The position numbers and the translations under genes were made by a program. Below the pieces are notes generated by a model that searched no databases, was not told where the DNA came from, and worked only from the letters and a program-made list of their open reading frames with translations. Positions 31,717-40,293 of a DNA stretch of 52,972 nt are shown piece by piece. The stretch is from NCBI GenBank assembly GCA_002477825.1, contig DLKT01000025.1, positions 1-52,972 on the forward strand, read 5' to 3'. Origin of the DNA: Caryophanales bacterium UBA7581. Its GTDB lineage: Bacteria; Bacillota_I; Bacilli_A; RFN20; CAG-826. How positions within the stretch are numbered: position 1 is the first letter of the stretch; each line of letters starts with the position of its first letter.

Positions 31717-32742
31717 TTAAAAAATTTCAGACAATATAAATTCTTTATAGCCAATAAAGCTATCATAGCATTTAGCAGAAACGGCTAAAATGGTAGCTTT
31801 TTCGACGTGAGAAAGAAGAAAAGACATAGCGTTACACGAATTGTAGTCAAGGTAGCATCCAATCGATTGACGCAAAAGAATTTCTTTTGAATTTTTCCAC
31901 TCAAATATGAATGTCATTTTAATTTTATCGAGTTCAGTTATGTTATGAAGTAACATCATTTTATTGGTATACTTCCATTTTTCATATGAATCAGCAAAGA
32001 AAAATGACACTAAATTTTGCTCGAAACAAATATCTTTTAAGAACAACCCATTATTTTCGAATAGGTTGCTTTTACATACTTTAATATAAGGCCGATACTT
32101 ATAAAATAAACGTTTATCTTTTTTTAACAGAAGTGAAAGCAACATAGATTGCTCAAATTCATTACGACAAAGGATGGCCTCTAAAGAATCTTGAATTGGG
32201 TATGAATTAGGAAAAAGAATTTCGGCATGCCGATATTTTCGCTCTTCATCGGAAGTTGCACTGTTATCGTATATTTGTTTAAATGGCAATGTTGAAAAGG
32301 CCTCTTCACCAGAAAGCAATTCATCGCCATATCCAGCTTGGCTTGACTTGGAAAACTTGGTTTGACTATTCTGTAATAATTTTTCCAAATTAAAGATGAA
32401 AAAAATTGGAACAGGAACATTAGCGTTTACATCATTGTTATAACGTAATGATGGATGTTTAAATCCTTCATTAAAATATTGAGTAGGAGTGAGGGGCCGA
32501 AAATAAAATCGAACAAAGGATTGAACTTCTTTTGAGGTCATATCAATTACTTGATAACTAGCATTATCATTTTTCATACAATTATTTTGTAGGGCAATAG
32601 CTCTACTGAATAACGTTTCATGTTGAATAATGTCTAGAGCGTTAGAGATATCGGTATAATGAAATGCATAATTGGCCCACCATTTTCGTTCATTAGGAAG
32701 ATTACTTTTGTTTTCTTTTATTATTTCAGAAAAAGTTTTCAT
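31717..32742 (-). CDS. darT: DarT-like DNA ADP-ribosyltransferase toxin (DUF4433)
   Basis: A 341-residue toxin of the DarT family, which transfers ADP-ribose from NAD to bases of single-stranded DNA and blocks replication. The N-terminal HYT (28-30), ALDIIQHETLFSR (35-47) and VRFYFRPLTPTQYF (77-90) match the DarT NAD-binding block. The predicted catalytic Glu is E174 in RHAEILFPNSYPI. A C-terminal extension (about 200-341) is not seen in short DarT proteins of roughly 210 residues. It starts in an ATGA overlap with the antitoxin gene, so expression is coupled. Subtype and target base are not predictable. Confidence 0.75.
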   Translation of the reverse strand: MKTFSEIIKENKSNLPNERKWWANYAFHYTDISNALDIIQHETLFSRAIALQNNCMKNDNASYQVIDMTSKEVQSFVRFYFRPLTPTQYFNEGFKHPSLRYNNDVNANVPVPIFFIFNLEKLLQNSQTKFSKSSQAGYGDELLSGEEAFSTLPFKQIYDNSATSDEERKYRHAEILFPNSYPIQDSLEAILCRNEFEQSMLLSLLLKKDKRLFYKYRPYIKVCKSNLFENNGLFLKDICFEQNLVSFFFADSYEKWKYTNKMMLLHNITELDKIKMTFIFEWKNSKEILLRQSIGCYLDYNSCNAMSFLLSHVEKATILAVSAKCYDSFIGYKEFILSEIF

Positions 32743-33614
32743 GAATTTCTTCCTCCTAGTACAAATGTTCTTCCTAGTCCTTCTTTTAATTGGAAACCAT
32801 CTAGCATATTTCCACTTTTATCCATTTTTTTAATTTTTGAAAGATATCCTAGAGAATATAAAATGTGGCTTATTAAGTAGAATTCCATATTAGATTTATC
32901 AACAGCAAAAATAGATTGATTTCGAATTTCGTCCCATAATTGATATAATTTTTCTTCGTCAATTGCAAATATTTTATCTTTGTATGTAATCTTAAAAACA
33001 TTGTTTTCAAAGCATAAGACGCCTTTTATATTTTCTATATTAAATTCATAAGGAACAAGATTACATTGAGTACAAAGATCGTCCATCATGCCATTAAATG
33101 AAAGATCTTTGGCGTTAGCTCTAAGCCACTCTTGCGTTTCTTTAAGAGTGAAATGTTCTGGGGTTATTTCATTACTAAGCTTATCTAAGTATATATAGAT
33201 ACTTATGGGTAATGGGCTTAAATATTTTTCCATTAAAGGTCGGACGTCCTCCCAATTTAAATCACCATTTCCACATCCTAATTTTGGAAAAGCGATTGAA
33301 GTTATTCCACGTTGCGCATAATTATCGCAAAAACATTTTAAACCCTTTTCTATGTATGAAAGCTTAGAGGGAAATCTCCAGTTTTCTTTTGTGGGGAATA
33401 GAAGTAATAAATGATCAGAGGAGGACACGAGCATAAGTTTGCCAATTTTAAGAGATTTTTTTTCACAAGCTTCTTTGTATTTTTCAAACATTTGTGGGTA
33501 TCTTGCTTTAAATTCTAAGGCTAATCCTTTTCCCATAACACCTACAGTGTTAACGGTATTTACAATTACTTGTGCAGGACTATCAAAAATATTTCCTTCA
33601 ATATATTCTATCAT
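32739..33614 (-). CDS. darG: DarG-like macrodomain antitoxin (ADP-ribosylglycohydrolase)
   Basis: 291 residues. The N-terminal macrodomain (about 1-155) starts MIEYIEGNIFDSPAQVIVNT, then GVMGKGLALEFKARYP with the NAD-ribose-binding glycine loop, and FPKLGCGNGDLNW near 94. DarG removes ADP-ribose from DNA. The C-terminal half (about 155-291), which in known DarG proteins binds the toxin directly, is helical and unrecognised. AAGGAGG precedes the ATG. It lies 12 bases after the HTH gene and overlaps darT by four. Confidence 0.82.
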   Translation of the reverse strand: MIEYIEGNIFDSPAQVIVNTVNTVGVMGKGLALEFKARYPQMFEKYKEACEKKSLKIGKLMLVSSSDHLLLLFPTKENWRFPSKLSYIEKGLKCFCDNYAQRGITSIAFPKLGCGNGDLNWEDVRPLMEKYLSPLPISIYIYLDKLSNEITPEHFTLKETQEWLRANAKDLSFNGMMDDLCTQCNLVPYEFNIENIKGVLCFENNVFKITYKDKIFAIDEEKLYQLWDEIRNQSIFAVDKSNMEFYLISHILYSLGYLSKIKKMDKSGNMLDGFQLKEGLGRTFVLGGRNS

Positions 33615-33626
33615 ATGGATTCCTCC

Positions 33627-33848
33627 TTACTTAGTCAGTTCTATTATTTCACCATTCATCAAAACAAACCTACATTCTATTTTGCATCCCAAAACCATAG
33701 CAATTTCATCTAAATCATTTAAAGAGAACGAACCACGATTTAGTTTTTGGCTAAAGGCTTGTGGTGATTTATCTAAGCGGCGGGCAAGTTCGGAAAGACT
33801 AATATTGTTGCATACACACAACTTTTTTATTTGCTCATCAATGCGCAT
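33627..33848 (-). CDS. XRE-family HTH regulator of the DarTG operon
   Basis: 73 residues: MRIDEQIKKLCVCNNISLSELARRLDKSPQAFSQKLNRGSFSLNDL is a classic Cro/C1-type helix-turn-helix (about residues 5-55), followed by a short hydrophobic tail (CKIECRFVLMNGEIIELT) typical of plasmid or toxin-antitoxin regulators. The ATG at 33848 was chosen: AAGGA lies at a usable distance, and the GTG nine bases upstream is closer. It is first in the operon and probably autoregulates it. Confidence 0.82.
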   Translation of the reverse strand: MRIDEQIKKLCVCNNISLSELARRLDKSPQAFSQKLNRGSFSLNDLDEIAMVLGCKIECRFVLMNGEIIELTK

Positions 33849-33871
33849 ATGAATCACATCCTTACGATTTT

Positions 33872-33900
33872 ATTATAAATATTTTTGTTTATATTTTCAA
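33872..33900 (-). promoter_or_regulatory. Sigma-A promoter of the HTH-darG-darT operon
   Basis: Minus-strand TTGAAA (33895-33900), 17-base spacer, TATAAT (33872-33877), 24 bases before the HTH start. Confidence 0.75.
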
Positions 33901-34000
33901 CAAATACGTTTAAATTGATACATAAACTATGATTTGTAATGTGCTTTTTTTAATATTAATAAAAAAACTCCAATGACCATCGGAGTATGTATAGCTATTA

Positions 34001-34091
34001 TGGCGGAGAAAGGGGGATTTGAACCCCCGCAAGGCTTGCACCTTCTGCCAGTTTTCGAAACTGGTCCCTTCAGCCGCTTGGGTATTTCTCC
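34001..34091 (-). tRNA. tRNA-Ser (anticodon CGA)
   Basis: Class II tRNA of 91 nt. The acceptor is GGAGAAA/TTTCTCC, the discriminator G and encoded CCA. The anticodon arm is CCAGT-TTCGAAA-ACTGG, giving CGA. The long variable arm is AGAAGGTGCAAGCCTT-like and the T-arm has GGTTCAAATCC. Confidence 0.94.
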
Positions 34092-34101
34092 AGTGAAAAG
34101 A

Positions 34102-34130
34102 ATTATAACATATTTATCATGACTTTTCAT
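34102..34130 (-). promoter_or_regulatory. Promoter of tRNA-Ser(CGA)
   Basis: Minus-strand ATGAAA (34125-34130), 17-base spacer, TATAAT (34102-34107), 10 bases before the tRNA 5' end. Confidence 0.55.
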
Positions 34131-34207
34131 TGCTTTTATTATTTTTTTAGTGAACATCCTGAAAATAGAACGTAAAAAGGGCTTCTTAGGAAGTTCTTTT
34201 TTATCTG

Positions 34208-34236
34208 TTGTTTATTTAATAAACAAAGTATATAAT
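34208..34236 (+). promoter_or_regulatory. Promoter with overlapping perfect palindrome
   Basis: TTGTTT (34208-34213), 17-base spacer, TATAAT (34231-34236). The palindrome TTGTTTATTTAATAAACAA (34208-34226, 9-base arms) covers the -35 box and most of the spacer, so it is a likely operator. Confidence 0.65.
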
Positions 34237-34257
34237 ATCAAATGAGGTGAGAAAGCT

Positions 34258-36015
34258 GTGAAAGAATGGTATTTAAAGCATCAACCCCAAATTATGACAG
34301 CTATGGTTGTTATTTTTTCTCTTTTAGCCATCGCTATTATTGTCCTTTTAGTTCTTTCTAGCTACTCTAAGAAAAAACAAGAAGATCATCTTCGTTTCAA
34401 AAAAAGAAAATGTTACATTTTTACCATTTATATGGAGCAACGAAATGTTGTATTTTTTGAGCGTACGAATCCGAAAGAACAGACTTCTATGACTTTAGAT
34501 TTTTTATATAAACATATTTTGAATCCTAAAGAACGCGATTTGTTTAGAGAATGGTTGGAGAATCTTTTTGTTGATAATCATAATCTTTTATCCGAAATCG
34601 TTTTGAATTTTGATGGCAAACAAATTTTATCTTTATTCTTTACGGTAGATAGTTTAAATGCCGAGAAAAAAATCATTCACTTATGTAGTTATAATGTCGA
34701 ATACTTACAAGATTCTTTAAAGAAGAGAAAATACTTCATGGCGCCTTTAAAAGAAATGCAAGGTGTTCCTATTGATTCAATTTATACCAAAAAGAACACG
34801 GCCAATGGTGCATTAATCTTTGTTCGCTTCTTTCCTTTAGATAAACGATTAGATGAAGCAAAACAAAACGCAATTGCTAATGAATTAAGACAGGTCATTT
34901 TACTTTTTATTAAAGAGAAGAGAGCAAGATCTAGAGTTGAATTTGATGATAGTAAATGCTTTGTTATTTTAGATGTAAATACCGCTAGCTTAGCTGAAAA
35001 GCAACAAACAGTATTCCAATTAATTAAAAAATTAAATTCTCGATTAGAAATTAACTCTTGCCAAGAGGATTTTGATTTCTCTATTGGGGTAGCGGAATTA
35101 AAATATTTTACCGATGGAAAGAAATGCTTAGAAGTTGCGCGTAATAAAGCAATGGCAGCGGAACGTCAAGATAGCAAAATGGAATGGTATTCTAATGGCG
35201 ATTCTGTTAAAGAATTTGGTGAAGAAGTTTGGGAACAAGAACTGGATAATGCTATACGCGGAAAAAAGAAAGACCGCCGTTTACAATTCTTATATGCTCC
35301 TTTAGTGCAAGCTACGTTACCCGTTAAAATGTTTGGTTATATTACATATGTAGAACCAGAAAATTCCGAATTCCATAGCTTTGAAGAAATGAAAATCAAA
35401 GCGAATGAATATAATCGCAATTATGAATTATTATCTTTAACATCCAAGACACTAATTAATAAGTTCTATAATGAAGTGGTGAAACGCCTTATTGAAAGTG
35501 GTCAAGAAAACAACTTACGCCTTTTCTTACCCGTCATGATTTACGATAAAGATTTAATTTTAAAAGTTCTTTCGGAAATTCGACATACCAAAGATTGTCA
35601 TGTAGTCATCATGATGGATGAAAATGACATGAATGAAATCGTCTCTAAAAATTATGAAGAAGCGATTGAATATTTGAAATTGATTAAAAAGAAAAAGTAT
35701 GAAATTGCTTTAGCTTTAAAGAGCAGTAATTTAACTTGGGCCAATGGTGTATATGAAGTATTTGATTACTTCGTTATTGATAAAACGTTAACTAGTGGAA
35801 AAGAAAGTTTAGATTCGAGTTCGGCAATTAAACGGTTATCTACCAAATTAACCGTCTTCCAAAAACCATTAATTGCATTAGATATGACGACCAAAGCGAT
35901 GATTCAAATTTTACGCGAAAGAGGATTCAATATCTTTGGTGGCAATGCAATTGAAATGAGAAGTGAAGACATTGTTGAATTAACGCCTCGAAAAATGAGT
36001 GTTGTTAGAAAATAA
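34258..36015 (+). CDS. Membrane PAS/GGDEF/EAL-like signalling protein, degenerate
   Basis: 585 residues beginning with GTG after GAGGTGAG. There is one membrane helix (about 13-33) and a PAS-like domain (about 45-150). A GGDEF-fold domain (about 175-320) still has the SIGVAELKYF...ARNKAMAAERQ C-terminal pattern, but the GG[DE]EF active loop is missing. An EAL-fold domain (about 325-580) has the usual order of elements (LQFLYAPLVQ, KMFGYITYVEP) but without the Glu-Ala-Leu and acidic metal ligands. It should lack both cyclase and phosphodiesterase activity and may bind c-di-GMP or a related nucleotide. It is cotranscribed with proS. Confidence 0.65.
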   Translation: MKEWYLKHQPQIMTAMVVIFSLLAIAIIVLLVLSSYSKKKQEDHLRFKKRKCYIFTIYMEQRNVVFFERTNPKEQTSMTLDFLYKHILNPKERDLFREWLENLFVDNHNLLSEIVLNFDGKQILSLFFTVDSLNAEKKIIHLCSYNVEYLQDSLKKRKYFMAPLKEMQGVPIDSIYTKKNTANGALIFVRFFPLDKRLDEAKQNAIANELRQVILLFIKEKRARSRVEFDDSKCFVILDVNTASLAEKQQTVFQLIKKLNSRLEINSCQEDFDFSIGVAELKYFTDGKKCLEVARNKAMAAERQDSKMEWYSNGDSVKEFGEEVWEQELDNAIRGKKKDRRLQFLYAPLVQATLPVKMFGYITYVEPENSEFHSFEEMKIKANEYNRNYELLSLTSKTLINKFYNEVVKRLIESGQENNLRLFLPVMIYDKDLILKVLSEIRHTKDCHVVIMMDENDMNEIVSKNYEEAIEYLKLIKKKKYEIALALKSSNLTWANGVYEVFDYFVIDKTLTSGKESLDSSSAIKRLSTKLTVFQKPLIALDMTTKAMIQILRERGFNIFGGNAIEMRSEDIVELTPRKMSVVRK

Positions 36016-36027
36016 GGAGTGAGATTT

Positions 36028-37467
36028 ATGGCAACAGAAAATAAAAATGACGCAATTACTTCGCAAGAAGAAGACTTTGCGCAATGGTATACGGATGTAT
36101 GTAGAAAAGCAGAATTAATGGATTATTCTTCCGTTAAGGGCTTTATTATTTATCGTCCTTATGGCTATGCGATTTGGGAACAAATCCAACAATATTTAGA
36201 CAAGAGATTTAAAGAAACAGGACATCAAAATGTGTATATGCCAATGATGATTCCTTCTTCTTTATTCCAAAAAGAAAAAGATCACGTAGAAGGCTTTGCC
36301 CCTGAATGTGCGATTGTGACCATCGGAGGAAAGAGCAAATTAGATGATCCATTAATCGTTCGTCCAACGAGTGAAACATTGTTTTGTGAGCATTTTTCAA
36401 AGATTGTATCTTCCTATCGCGATTTACCATTAAAATACAATCAATGGTGTTCTGTTGTTCGTTGGGAAAAGACTACTCGTCCTTTCTTAAGAGGCTCCGA
36501 ATTCTTATGGCAAGAAGGTCATACCATTCATGCTACGGAAGAAGAAGCTAGACATGAAACCTTACAAATGTTAGAGATTTATAACCAATTAGGAAAAGAA
36601 CTTTTAGCGATTCCTTTTAGCACTGGAAGAAAGACTGATAAAGAAAAATTTGCAGGGGCAGAAGAAACGTATTCCATTGAAGCTTTAATGCCCGATGGAA
36701 AAGCATTACAAAGCGGAACTTCCCACTTCTTTGGTCATGGTTTTGCCGATGCTTTTGGTATCCATTTCCAAGATAAAGATGGCAAATTAAAACCTGTAGA
36801 ACAAACCTCTTGGGGTGTGTCTACTCGTTTATTAGGCGCTTTAATTATGGTACATGGCGATGATAATGGTCTAGTGCTTCCACCACGTGTTGCGCCAATT
36901 CAAATTGTCATTGTCCCAATTCAAATTCAAAAACCAGGGGTATTAGAAAAAGCAAGAGAAATTGAAAAGACTTTAAAAGAAGCGGGATATCGTGTTCATT
37001 TAGACAACGATCCTTCTACGACACCAGGCTGGAAATTCCATGAATACGAAATGAAGGGAATTCCTCTCCGTATTGAAATTGGGCCACGTGATATTCAAAA
37101 TAACGTCTTCGTAGCTTCTAAACGTAATGATGGCGTAAAGGCTACTTATCCATTAGACCAATTAGTGCCACAAGTACATGCTTTATTAGATTTAATCTAT
37201 GAAGAAATGTATGAAAAAGCAATGAACTACTTATTATCCCACACTACCGAAGTACATACTTATGATGAATTCAAAGATGTGCTTGAACATAAGGGCGGTT
37301 ATGTCAAGATGATGTGGTGCGGTGATGAAGAATGTGAAAACAAGATTAAAGCCGACACGAACGCTACTTCAAGATGTATGCCATTTGATCAAACACCATT
37401 TGATGATGTTTGCCCAATCTGTGGTAAGAAAGCAAAGAAAGTCGTTCTCTTTGCTAAAGCTTATTAA
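36028..37467 (+). CDS. proS: Prolyl-tRNA synthetase, archaeal/eukaryotic type
   Basis: Class II synthetase of about 479 residues (short ProS type 3), which charges tRNA-Pro. Motif 2/3 regions are recognisable (RPTSETLFCEHFSK near residue 111, LRGSEFLWQEGHTIHAT near 153, WGVSTRLLGALIMVHGDDNGLVLPP near 260), followed by the anticodon-binding domain. A C-terminal Cys-rich Zn-type module (WCGDEECE...CPICGKK) ends the protein. It lacks the large INS editing domain of the usual bacterial enzyme. The ATG at 36028 fits AAGGAGTGAG; GTG at 36019 is inside that stretch. Confidence 0.93.
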   Translation: MATENKNDAITSQEEDFAQWYTDVCRKAELMDYSSVKGFIIYRPYGYAIWEQIQQYLDKRFKETGHQNVYMPMMIPSSLFQKEKDHVEGFAPECAIVTIGGKSKLDDPLIVRPTSETLFCEHFSKIVSSYRDLPLKYNQWCSVVRWEKTTRPFLRGSEFLWQEGHTIHATEEEARHETLQMLEIYNQLGKELLAIPFSTGRKTDKEKFAGAEETYSIEALMPDGKALQSGTSHFFGHGFADAFGIHFQDKDGKLKPVEQTSWGVSTRLLGALIMVHGDDNGLVLPPRVAPIQIVIVPIQIQKPGVLEKAREIEKTLKEAGYRVHLDNDPSTTPGWKFHEYEMKGIPLRIEIGPRDIQNNVFVASKRNDGVKATYPLDQLVPQVHALLDLIYEEMYEKAMNYLLSHTTEVHTYDEFKDVLEHKGGYVKMMWCGDEECENKIKADTNATSRCMPFDQTPFDDVCPICGKKAKKVVLFAKAY

Positions 37468-37476
37468 TCAATGGAT

Positions 37477-37525
37477 AAAAGAAGGATGAATAAAGGGGAT
37501 TATCCTTTATCTCCTTCTTTTTTTA
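37477..37525 (+). terminator. Terminator of proS
   Basis: GAAGGATGAATAAAGG pairs with CCTTTATCTCCTTC with a bulge, followed by a T run. Confidence 0.85.
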
Positions 37526-37553
37526 TACAAAAACAAAATATGACAAAATGCGT

Positions 37554-37582
37554 TTGACAAAGAAAGTCTTTTTATAGATAAT
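37554..37582 (+). promoter_or_regulatory. Sigma-A promoter of the membrane HTH gene
   Basis: TTGACA (37554-37559), 17-base spacer, GATAAT (37577-37582). A TGACAAA direct repeat (37541 and 37555) spans the -35. Confidence 0.7.
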
Positions 37583-37605
37583 TTACATACAAGGAGGTTT
37601 TGCTA

Positions 37606-38265
37606 ATGGAAAAAGAGGAATTATATTTAATCGTTGCTAAAAATATATCTGATTTACGAAGAGCAGCAGGAATGACTCAATTAGACCTTGCTGATAAAAT
37701 ACATTACTCGGATAAAACGGTTTCCAAATGGGAAAGAGGCGAAGCCATTCCTGATGCTGAAACGATTATTTTACTTGCAGAAGTGTTAGGTGTTACAAGT
37801 AATGAAATATTATATAAACCGATGACAAAGAAAGCGCAAGCGCCGAAGAAAGAACTATTTACTTGGAATCATTATTTTATTACTTTAATTTCAATATGTA
37901 TTCCTTACTTAGTGCTTGCCATTTGTATGTTCTTTGTAGGAACGTTAGAACCAGCTGTCTTTAAAGAATGGTGGCTTCCGATGCTTTTATATGGCGTATC
38001 TGTATCTTTTATAGTATGGCTTGTCTTTGCTTCTCTTTGGTGGCCTTCTTTATGGCAACAAATTGTATGCTCAGGATTAGTTTGGAGCATTGCCGTATCC
38101 ATTCATCTCACGTTTAGTAATATTATGATTCTACTTATTTATGGAATTGCGGGTGTTTTACAGATTGCTATTTTCTTCTGGTGGCTCTTAAAAAAGTCAA
38201 TAGGCATCAAAAGAGAAAAATGGAGATTTTTTCCTAAAAAGGTGGAAAAAAACAATAAAAATTAA
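37606..38265 (+). CDS. XRE-type HTH regulator with membrane domain
   Basis: About 219 residues. An N-terminal HTH (about 5-60: NISDLRRAAGMTQLDLADKIHYSDKTVSKWERGEAIPDAETIILLAEVLGV) is followed by a Lys-rich linker and about four membrane helices (about 85-200) with a basic tail. Such membrane-bound XRE regulators are common in Firmicutes and may sense membrane or peptide signals. AAGGAGG precedes the ATG at 37606. It has a strong promoter and terminator, so it is a single-gene unit. Confidence 0.82.
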   Translation: MEKEELYLIVAKNISDLRRAAGMTQLDLADKIHYSDKTVSKWERGEAIPDAETIILLAEVLGVTSNEILYKPMTKKAQAPKKELFTWNHYFITLISICIPYLVLAICMFFVGTLEPAVFKEWWLPMLLYGVSVSFIVWLVFASLWWPSLWQQIVCSGLVWSIAVSIHLTFSNIMILLIYGIAGVLQIAIFFWWLLKKSIGIKREKWRFFPKKVEKNNKN

Positions 38266-38304
38266 TGAAATGATTGAAAAAACATTCAATTCTACTATTG
38301 AAAT

Positions 38305-38350
38305 CATGAAAGTAGAGTGTGGTTTATCGCACTCTACTTTTTGTTTTTTT
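38305..38350 (+). terminator. Terminator
   Basis: Perfect 11-bp arms AAAGTAGAGTG/CACTCTACTTT with a 10-base loop and T-rich tail. Confidence 0.9.
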
Positions 38351-38431
38351 ATTAGAGAATTTTAAAAAGCTAAGTAGAGTGATTCTTTTTTTACTTTGGT
38401 ATAAATTGGGTAGTGTAAAGGAGGAATTGTT

Positions 38432-39067
38432 ATGGAAAAATCTCGTGTTAAAATTACCTCAACTTGTTTAAATACCAAGGAAAAGAAATGGATGGGACTT
38501 GCTAAAACCATACGTGTGATGACGGTGGCCCCGGTAATGGCGCTTATCGCCTTTCTTCTTTTATGGTTCTTAAAAAGAGAAGTCTTTATGAATGTAAAAG
38601 GATTGTTACTCGCTATTTTATTTATTGTCGTGTTTCCTATTTTGGCATATCCTTTGCAACCCTTATTTCCACATTTTAAAAGTAAAGGAAGAAAAGGACA
38701 AAGACAACTCGCTATTATCATGTCCGTTTTAGGTTATGCTTTAGGCATTATTTTATCGTTTGCATTATCCTTTTCGGACGGTACGAAGATGATTTTTATT
38801 TGCTATTCCGTTGCGGGTTTATTAATTTTTCTATTTACCAAGTTCACTCCAATTAAAGCGAGTGGACATACTTGTGGAGTAGCAGGTCCTGTTATTTATC
38901 TTACTTATTTTTTAGGCGCCTATGCCTTATTTGGCTTTATCCTTCTAGTCTTCGTTTATTGGTCTTCCTTATATATGAAGCGCCATACTTTATCTGAATT
39001 AGCGTGGGGCACAGTGGCCTCTATCATTGCGTTTTTAAGCGCCTATTTATTCATTGTTGTTTTATAA
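38432..39067 (+). CDS. Divergent PAP2-like membrane protein
   Basis: 211 residues with five or six membrane helices. KASGHTCGVAGP near residue 143 resembles the PAP2 PSGH motif and MKRHTLSELAWG near 183 resembles the R-x5-H-x3-D motif (with Ser-Glu in place of Ser-Asp), but the first K-x6-RP motif is not visible and the order is compressed. It could be an inactive or altered lipid phosphatase. AAAGGAGG precedes the ATG. It is in a two-gene unit with DegV (18-base gap). Confidence 0.55.
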   Translation: MEKSRVKITSTCLNTKEKKWMGLAKTIRVMTVAPVMALIAFLLLWFLKREVFMNVKGLLLAILFIVVFPILAYPLQPLFPHFKSKGRKGQRQLAIIMSVLGYALGIILSFALSFSDGTKMIFICYSVAGLLIFLFTKFTPIKASGHTCGVAGPVIYLTYFLGAYALFGFILLVFVYWSSLYMKRHTLSELAWGTVASIIAFLSAYLFIVVL

Positions 39068-39085
39068 AAAAGGAGAGAAAAGAAA

Positions 39086-39979
39086 ATGGAAAACAAAGAA
39101 TTTATTATGAGCTGTAGCTCACCTGTCGATGTCGATGCAAGTTATTTTATGAAAAGAAATGTTCGCATTCTTTATTATCATTACATGATGGACGATGTTG
39201 AACATGAAGATATTATGGGAAGAAATAAAGAAGAACTTCATCAATTTTTTGAAAGCTTAAAAAATGGAAAACGTTCTTTTACTTCACAAATTGCGATTGA
39301 TCAATACATTGAATATTTTGAAGAACTTTTAAAAGAAAACTTACCAATTCTACATATTGAATTAGGAACGGGCATGACAAATTCTACGATCAATGCTTTA
39401 AAAGCGGTATCTATGATAAAAGAAAAACATCCCGAAGCCCGAATTGATGTCATTGATTCTTTATGTAGCTCTTCTGGTTATGGTTTACTCGTTGATTATG
39501 CCTTAGATTTAAGAGATGAAGGCAAAAGCATGGATGAAATAGAAGCATGGGTCATTGATCATCGTAATCAAATTCACCACCAATTCTTTTGCACGGATTT
39601 AAGTTATTTTAAAAGAAGTGGACGGATTACCATGATGACGGCATTCTTTGGCTCCATTATGAAAGCATGTCCAATTATGAAACTCAATAAAGATGGAAAA
39701 ATTATTGTATATAGTAAGGCCTTTGGAAGAAAGAACGCTATTCGTAAAACCGTGGAAGAAGTCATGAAACACATTCAAAATGGAAAAGATTATCAAGGAA
39801 AATTATGGATCAATGGTTCTGATGTTCCCGAAATGGTAGAAACCGTTCGTCAAGCTTTAATTCAAGAAGCGCCGGGATTAGAAGATAAAATCCGTATTTG
39901 GGATATTGGTACGATTATTGGCTCACACTGTGGCCCAGGTACGGTTGCAATTTATTTTTTAGGTGACGAAAGAGAATAA
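39086..39979 (+). CDS. DegV-family fatty-acid-binding protein
   Basis: 297 residues with the DegV fold. Visible are an N-terminal SCSSPVDVDASYF (in place of the common TDSxxDL), TSQIAIDQYIEYFEELL, LHIELGTGMTNSTINAL, IDSLCSSSGYGLLV and C-terminal GSHCGPGTVAIYFLG. DegV (FakB) proteins bind fatty acids for phosphorylation by FakA. AAAGGAGAG precedes the ATG. It is downstream of a PAP2-like gene, which may fit lipid metabolism. Confidence 0.9.
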   Translation: MENKEFIMSCSSPVDVDASYFMKRNVRILYYHYMMDDVEHEDIMGRNKEELHQFFESLKNGKRSFTSQIAIDQYIEYFEELLKENLPILHIELGTGMTNSTINALKAVSMIKEKHPEARIDVIDSLCSSSGYGLLVDYALDLRDEGKSMDEIEAWVIDHRNQIHHQFFCTDLSYFKRSGRITMMTAFFGSIMKACPIMKLNKDGKIIVYSKAFGRKNAIRKTVEEVMKHIQNGKDYQGKLWINGSDVPEMVETVRQALIQEAPGLEDKIRIWDIGTIIGSHCGPGTVAIYFLGDERE

Positions 39980-40027
39980 AAAAATTAATATTCCACTTTT
40001 TCTTGCTCCAATAAAACAAAAAAAGTA

Positions 40028-40056
40028 TTGAAAGAAATGCTGGTTTATGTTACTAT
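40028..40056 (+). promoter_or_regulatory. Promoter of tRNA-Ser(GCT)
   Basis: TTGAAA (40028-40033), 17-base spacer, TACTAT (40051-40056), 12 bases before the tRNA. Confidence 0.7.
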
Positions 40057-40068
40057 TACATAGCCGTT

Positions 40069-40159
40069 GGAGCAATACCCAAGTTGGTGAAGGGGCGTCC
40101 CTGCTAAGGACGTAGATCGGGTAACTGGTGCGAGAGTTCGAGTCTCTCTTGCTCCGCCA
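40069..40159 (+). tRNA. tRNA-Ser (anticodon GCT)
   Basis: Class II tRNA of 91 nt. The acceptor is GGAGCAA/TTGCTCC, the discriminator G and encoded CCA. The anticodon loop CTGCTAA gives GCT. The variable arm is long and the T-arm contains GTTCGAGTC. Confidence 0.95.
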
Positions 40160-40170
40160 GGTTAAAAATA

Positions 40171-40204
40171 AAACTAGATATTTGATATATCTAGTTTTTT
40201 TTAT
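40171..40204 (+). terminator. Terminator of tRNA-Ser(GCT)
   Basis: Perfect 11-bp arms AAACTAGATAT/ATATCTAGTTT with a 5-base loop, then a T run. Confidence 0.85.
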
Positions 40205-40293
40205 AAAAATTTGACATATAGAAAAAGCTTGTTGCTTTAGGCTTTAATCCTCTTTTATCGCTTTTTAATTTGTATTAAAATTAGGGGGTTCGT

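Noticed and set aside
33439..33852. Plus-strand 137-residue frame opposite darG and the HTH gene
   Set aside because: It runs antisense to two recognisable genes, has no ribosome binding site, and its composition is that of an antisense frame.
34208..34226. TTGTTTATTTAATAAACAA as a Rex operator
   Set aside because: Rex sites have two 7-base arms with a 4-base gap and usually TTGTGAA arms; the gap here is five bases, so I call it an unassigned palindrome.
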